Below are positions 5,260-7,019 of a stretch of 7,019 nucleotides of DNA, piece by piece. The notes beneath the pieces were generated by a model. The model saw only the letters and a program-made list of their open reading frames with translations, ran no database searches and had not been told where the DNA came from. The DNA is taken from the NCBI GenBank assembly GCA_008501785.1, contig QQUD01000054.1, positions 1 through 7,019 of the forward strand. The letters are read 5' to 3'. This DNA is from Chloroflexota bacterium (lineage in GTDB: Bacteria; Chloroflexota; Anaerolineae; Promineifilales; Promineifilaceae). Within the stretch, counting starts at the first letter, position 1. Every line of letters starts with the position of its first letter. Made by a program: the position numbers and the translations under genes.

Positions 5260-5739
5260 ATGTTAATGGAACAAGTTGAAGAGAGTGTCTTTATTACACC
5301 AAAGGGTATTATCAAAATTGAAGCCGAAATTTCACGCTTAAGAAATACAAAAAGGCCAGAAGTTGTTGAGCGTTTGCGTGATTCTATGACTGGTGGTGAC
5401 CAGATTGACAATACGGAATATATTACTACCCAAGATGAGTTGGCTTTTGTAGACGGCCGTATTCAAGATTTAACGCACATCCTGCGTAATGCTGAACTGA
5501 TTCAACCGGGTGAAATAGATGGCATCATACGTCTGGGCAGTACGGTGATTATTCAAGAAAAAGGTGCGGACCTGGAAACGTATACGCTTGTCGGTCCCAC
5601 TGAAGCAGATCCCAGCGAAGGACTCATATCAAACAAATCCCCACTAGGATGTGCCCTAATCAATCATACGATTGGTGATGATGTTGAAATCAATGCGCCA
5701 GACGGCGTGATGAGATTTCGCATTATTGCTGTGTCATAA
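5260..5739 (+). CDS. greA: GreA-family transcript cleavage / elongation factor
   Basis: 159 residues from ATG 5260, with GGGAG at 5247-5251. An upstream in-frame GTG at 5230 lies inside the terminator hairpin and is unlikely. The length matches GreA (~158). Residues 1-80 are the N-terminal coiled coil: ITPKG..K.E.E...L...KRPEVVERL, then GGDQIDNTEY at the tip, then VDGRIQDL. The C-terminal half is the FKBP-like domain, with LGSTV, YTLVGPTEADP, ISNKSPLG and IGDDVEINAPDG. Gre factors enter the RNA polymerase secondary channel and stimulate cleavage of backtracked RNA; the two acidic tip residues hold the catalytic magnesium. E. coli GreA has D41 and E44 in GDLKENAEY; here they are D47 and D50, so the second acid is Asp instead of Glu. 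The tip also lacks the basic/acid mix of the classic motif. It may be a paralogue with altered activity, since many Chloroflexota carry several copies; this is inference. Confidence 0.9.
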   Translation: MLMEQVEESVFITPKGIIKIEAEISRLRNTKRPEVVERLRDSMTGGDQIDNTEYITTQDELAFVDGRIQDLTHILRNAELIQPGEIDGIIRLGSTVIIQEKGADLETYTLVGPTEADPSEGLISNKSPLGCALINHTIGDDVEINAPDGVMRFRIIAVS

Positions 5740-5775
5740 AATCTAAAATAAAACAGAAGGTATATTAAAACCAGA

Positions 5776-5854
5776 TAGGGAAAACCTTTCTTGCCATTTC
5801 ATAAGCAAAGAATTTGTGTGCTTATGTTTGTAGAGACAGAGCAGGTTTTCCCTA
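5776..5854. repeat. 79-bp nested hairpin with TA ends, MITE-like
   Basis: TAGGGAAAACCT (5776-5787) is perfectly complementary to AGGTTTTCCCTA (5843-5854). Inside, CATAAGCA (5800-5807) pairs with TGCTTATG (5819-5826). Both ends are TA, the target duplication of IS630/mariner-type elements, so a small non-autonomous element is a reasonable guess. No T-run follows, which argues against a simple terminator, though it lies 36 nt after the greA stop and could stabilise that mRNA's end. Confidence 0.55.
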
Positions 5855-6042
5855 AATATGTTCAATCAACCCATTTTCCCAAAACTTTTTCCCGTCCAAT
5901 TTTGAGAGCTTTCCCATCCCCTACCCCACACATTATCGTAAAAGCATAAAAATTTACATTATCCTCCCAAAGGTGTTCAGCTAAGCCCTCAGATATGTTT
6001 TGGTTCAGTGTCAAATGCACATTTTTAGCTTAGCAATTAGAG
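5855..6042. other. Non-coding spacer with pyrimidine-rich stretch
   Basis: No credible gene in either strand. From 5871 to about 5930 the + strand is rich in C and T, with TTTCCC repeated at 5875-5880, 5888-5893 and 5910-5915, echoing the right arm of the preceding hairpin. Further on, GCTAAG (near 5981) and CTTAGC (6029-6034) form a widely spaced inverted pair just upstream of the melA promoter. Confidence 0.4.
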
Positions 6043-6048
6043 TATAAT
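6020..6048 (+). promoter_or_regulatory. Probable melA promoter
   Basis: A consensus TATAAT at 6043-6048 lies 66 nt before the ATG. The -35 region (about 6020-6026, CATTTTT) is poor, which suggests a promoter helped by an activator, in keeping with catabolic sugar genes. Confidence 0.5.
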
Positions 6049-6067
6049 AGTGGTTTTTGTTAATCAA

Positions 6068-6086
6068 CCAATCTAAATGCGATTGG
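6068..6086. promoter_or_regulatory. Inverted repeat between melA promoter and start: possible operator
   Basis: CCAATC (6068-6073) and GATTGG (6081-6086) form a perfect 6-bp inverted repeat with a 7-nt centre, about 15-20 nt after the expected transcript start. A repressor here would block melA. It may equally be a small leader hairpin. Confidence 0.35.
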
Positions 6087-6113
6087 AAAACGAACGAAAT
6101 TGAGGGTTTCAAC

Positions 6114-7019
<906 letters not shown>

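Overview
The window looks like a piece of a Chloroflexota (Anaerolineae-like) chromosome, though this is an inference from gene content only: a CdaA/CdaR c-di-AMP module, several LysW-like mini zinc ribbons, a NarL-type kinase/regulator pair, an extra GreA-type factor and a GH4 melibiase, in DNA of moderate GC. All recognisable genes lie on the + strand. No rRNA, tRNA or CRISPR array was seen.

Layout. (1) 2-1606: the 3' part of a gene that joins, in one reading frame, the diadenylate cyclase domain of CdaA to a membrane segment and four YbbR-type repeats of CdaR; a hairpin terminator follows. (2) About 1690-4830 is a gene graveyard: a frameshifted remnant of a PotC-type polyamine ABC permease, a remnant of an acetylpolyamine amidohydrolase (HDAC superfamily), a decayed LysW-like gene, a PAS-GAF histidine kinase broken by an in-frame TGA and by a 106-bp insertion, and a response regulator cut off just after its phospho-acceptor aspartate. 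One intact LysW-like gene with a poly-aspartate tail (2147-2365) sits between the two polyamine-related remnants. (3) 4849-5739: a second intact LysW-like gene (4974-5168), its terminator, and a GreA-family factor. (4) 5740-6113: non-coding, with a 79-bp nested hairpin bounded by TA (MITE-like), a pyrimidine-rich stretch, and a probable promoter and operator. (5) 6114-7019: the 5' two-thirds of a GH4 alpha-galactosidase (melA), running off the window.

The most unusual items are as follows. The 106-bp insertion in the kinase has duplicated ACTAGT ends and two hairpins whose loops are perfectly complementary over 12 bp (a kissing-hairpin design); removing it restores the kinase frame exactly. 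The two intact LysW-like genes share a TACGTCA-WW-TGACGTA palindrome exactly 34 nt upstream of a candidate -35 box, suggesting common regulation or a duplicated unit. A third LysW-like copy has lost two of its four zinc cysteines. The palindrome ACGGCCGT occurs six times in 7 kb (at 943, 2616, 3141, 4750, 5453 and 6636), in all three codon registers, like a highly iterated genome signature.

How the genes relate: the first gene would make c-di-AMP at the membrane and is probably tuned by its extracellular YbbR part. The polyamine remnants imply a lost uptake and deacetylation locus. The dead kinase and regulator were a single overlapping operon. The LysW-like proteins have no partner enzymes (LysX, LysZ, LysY) in view, so their role is open.
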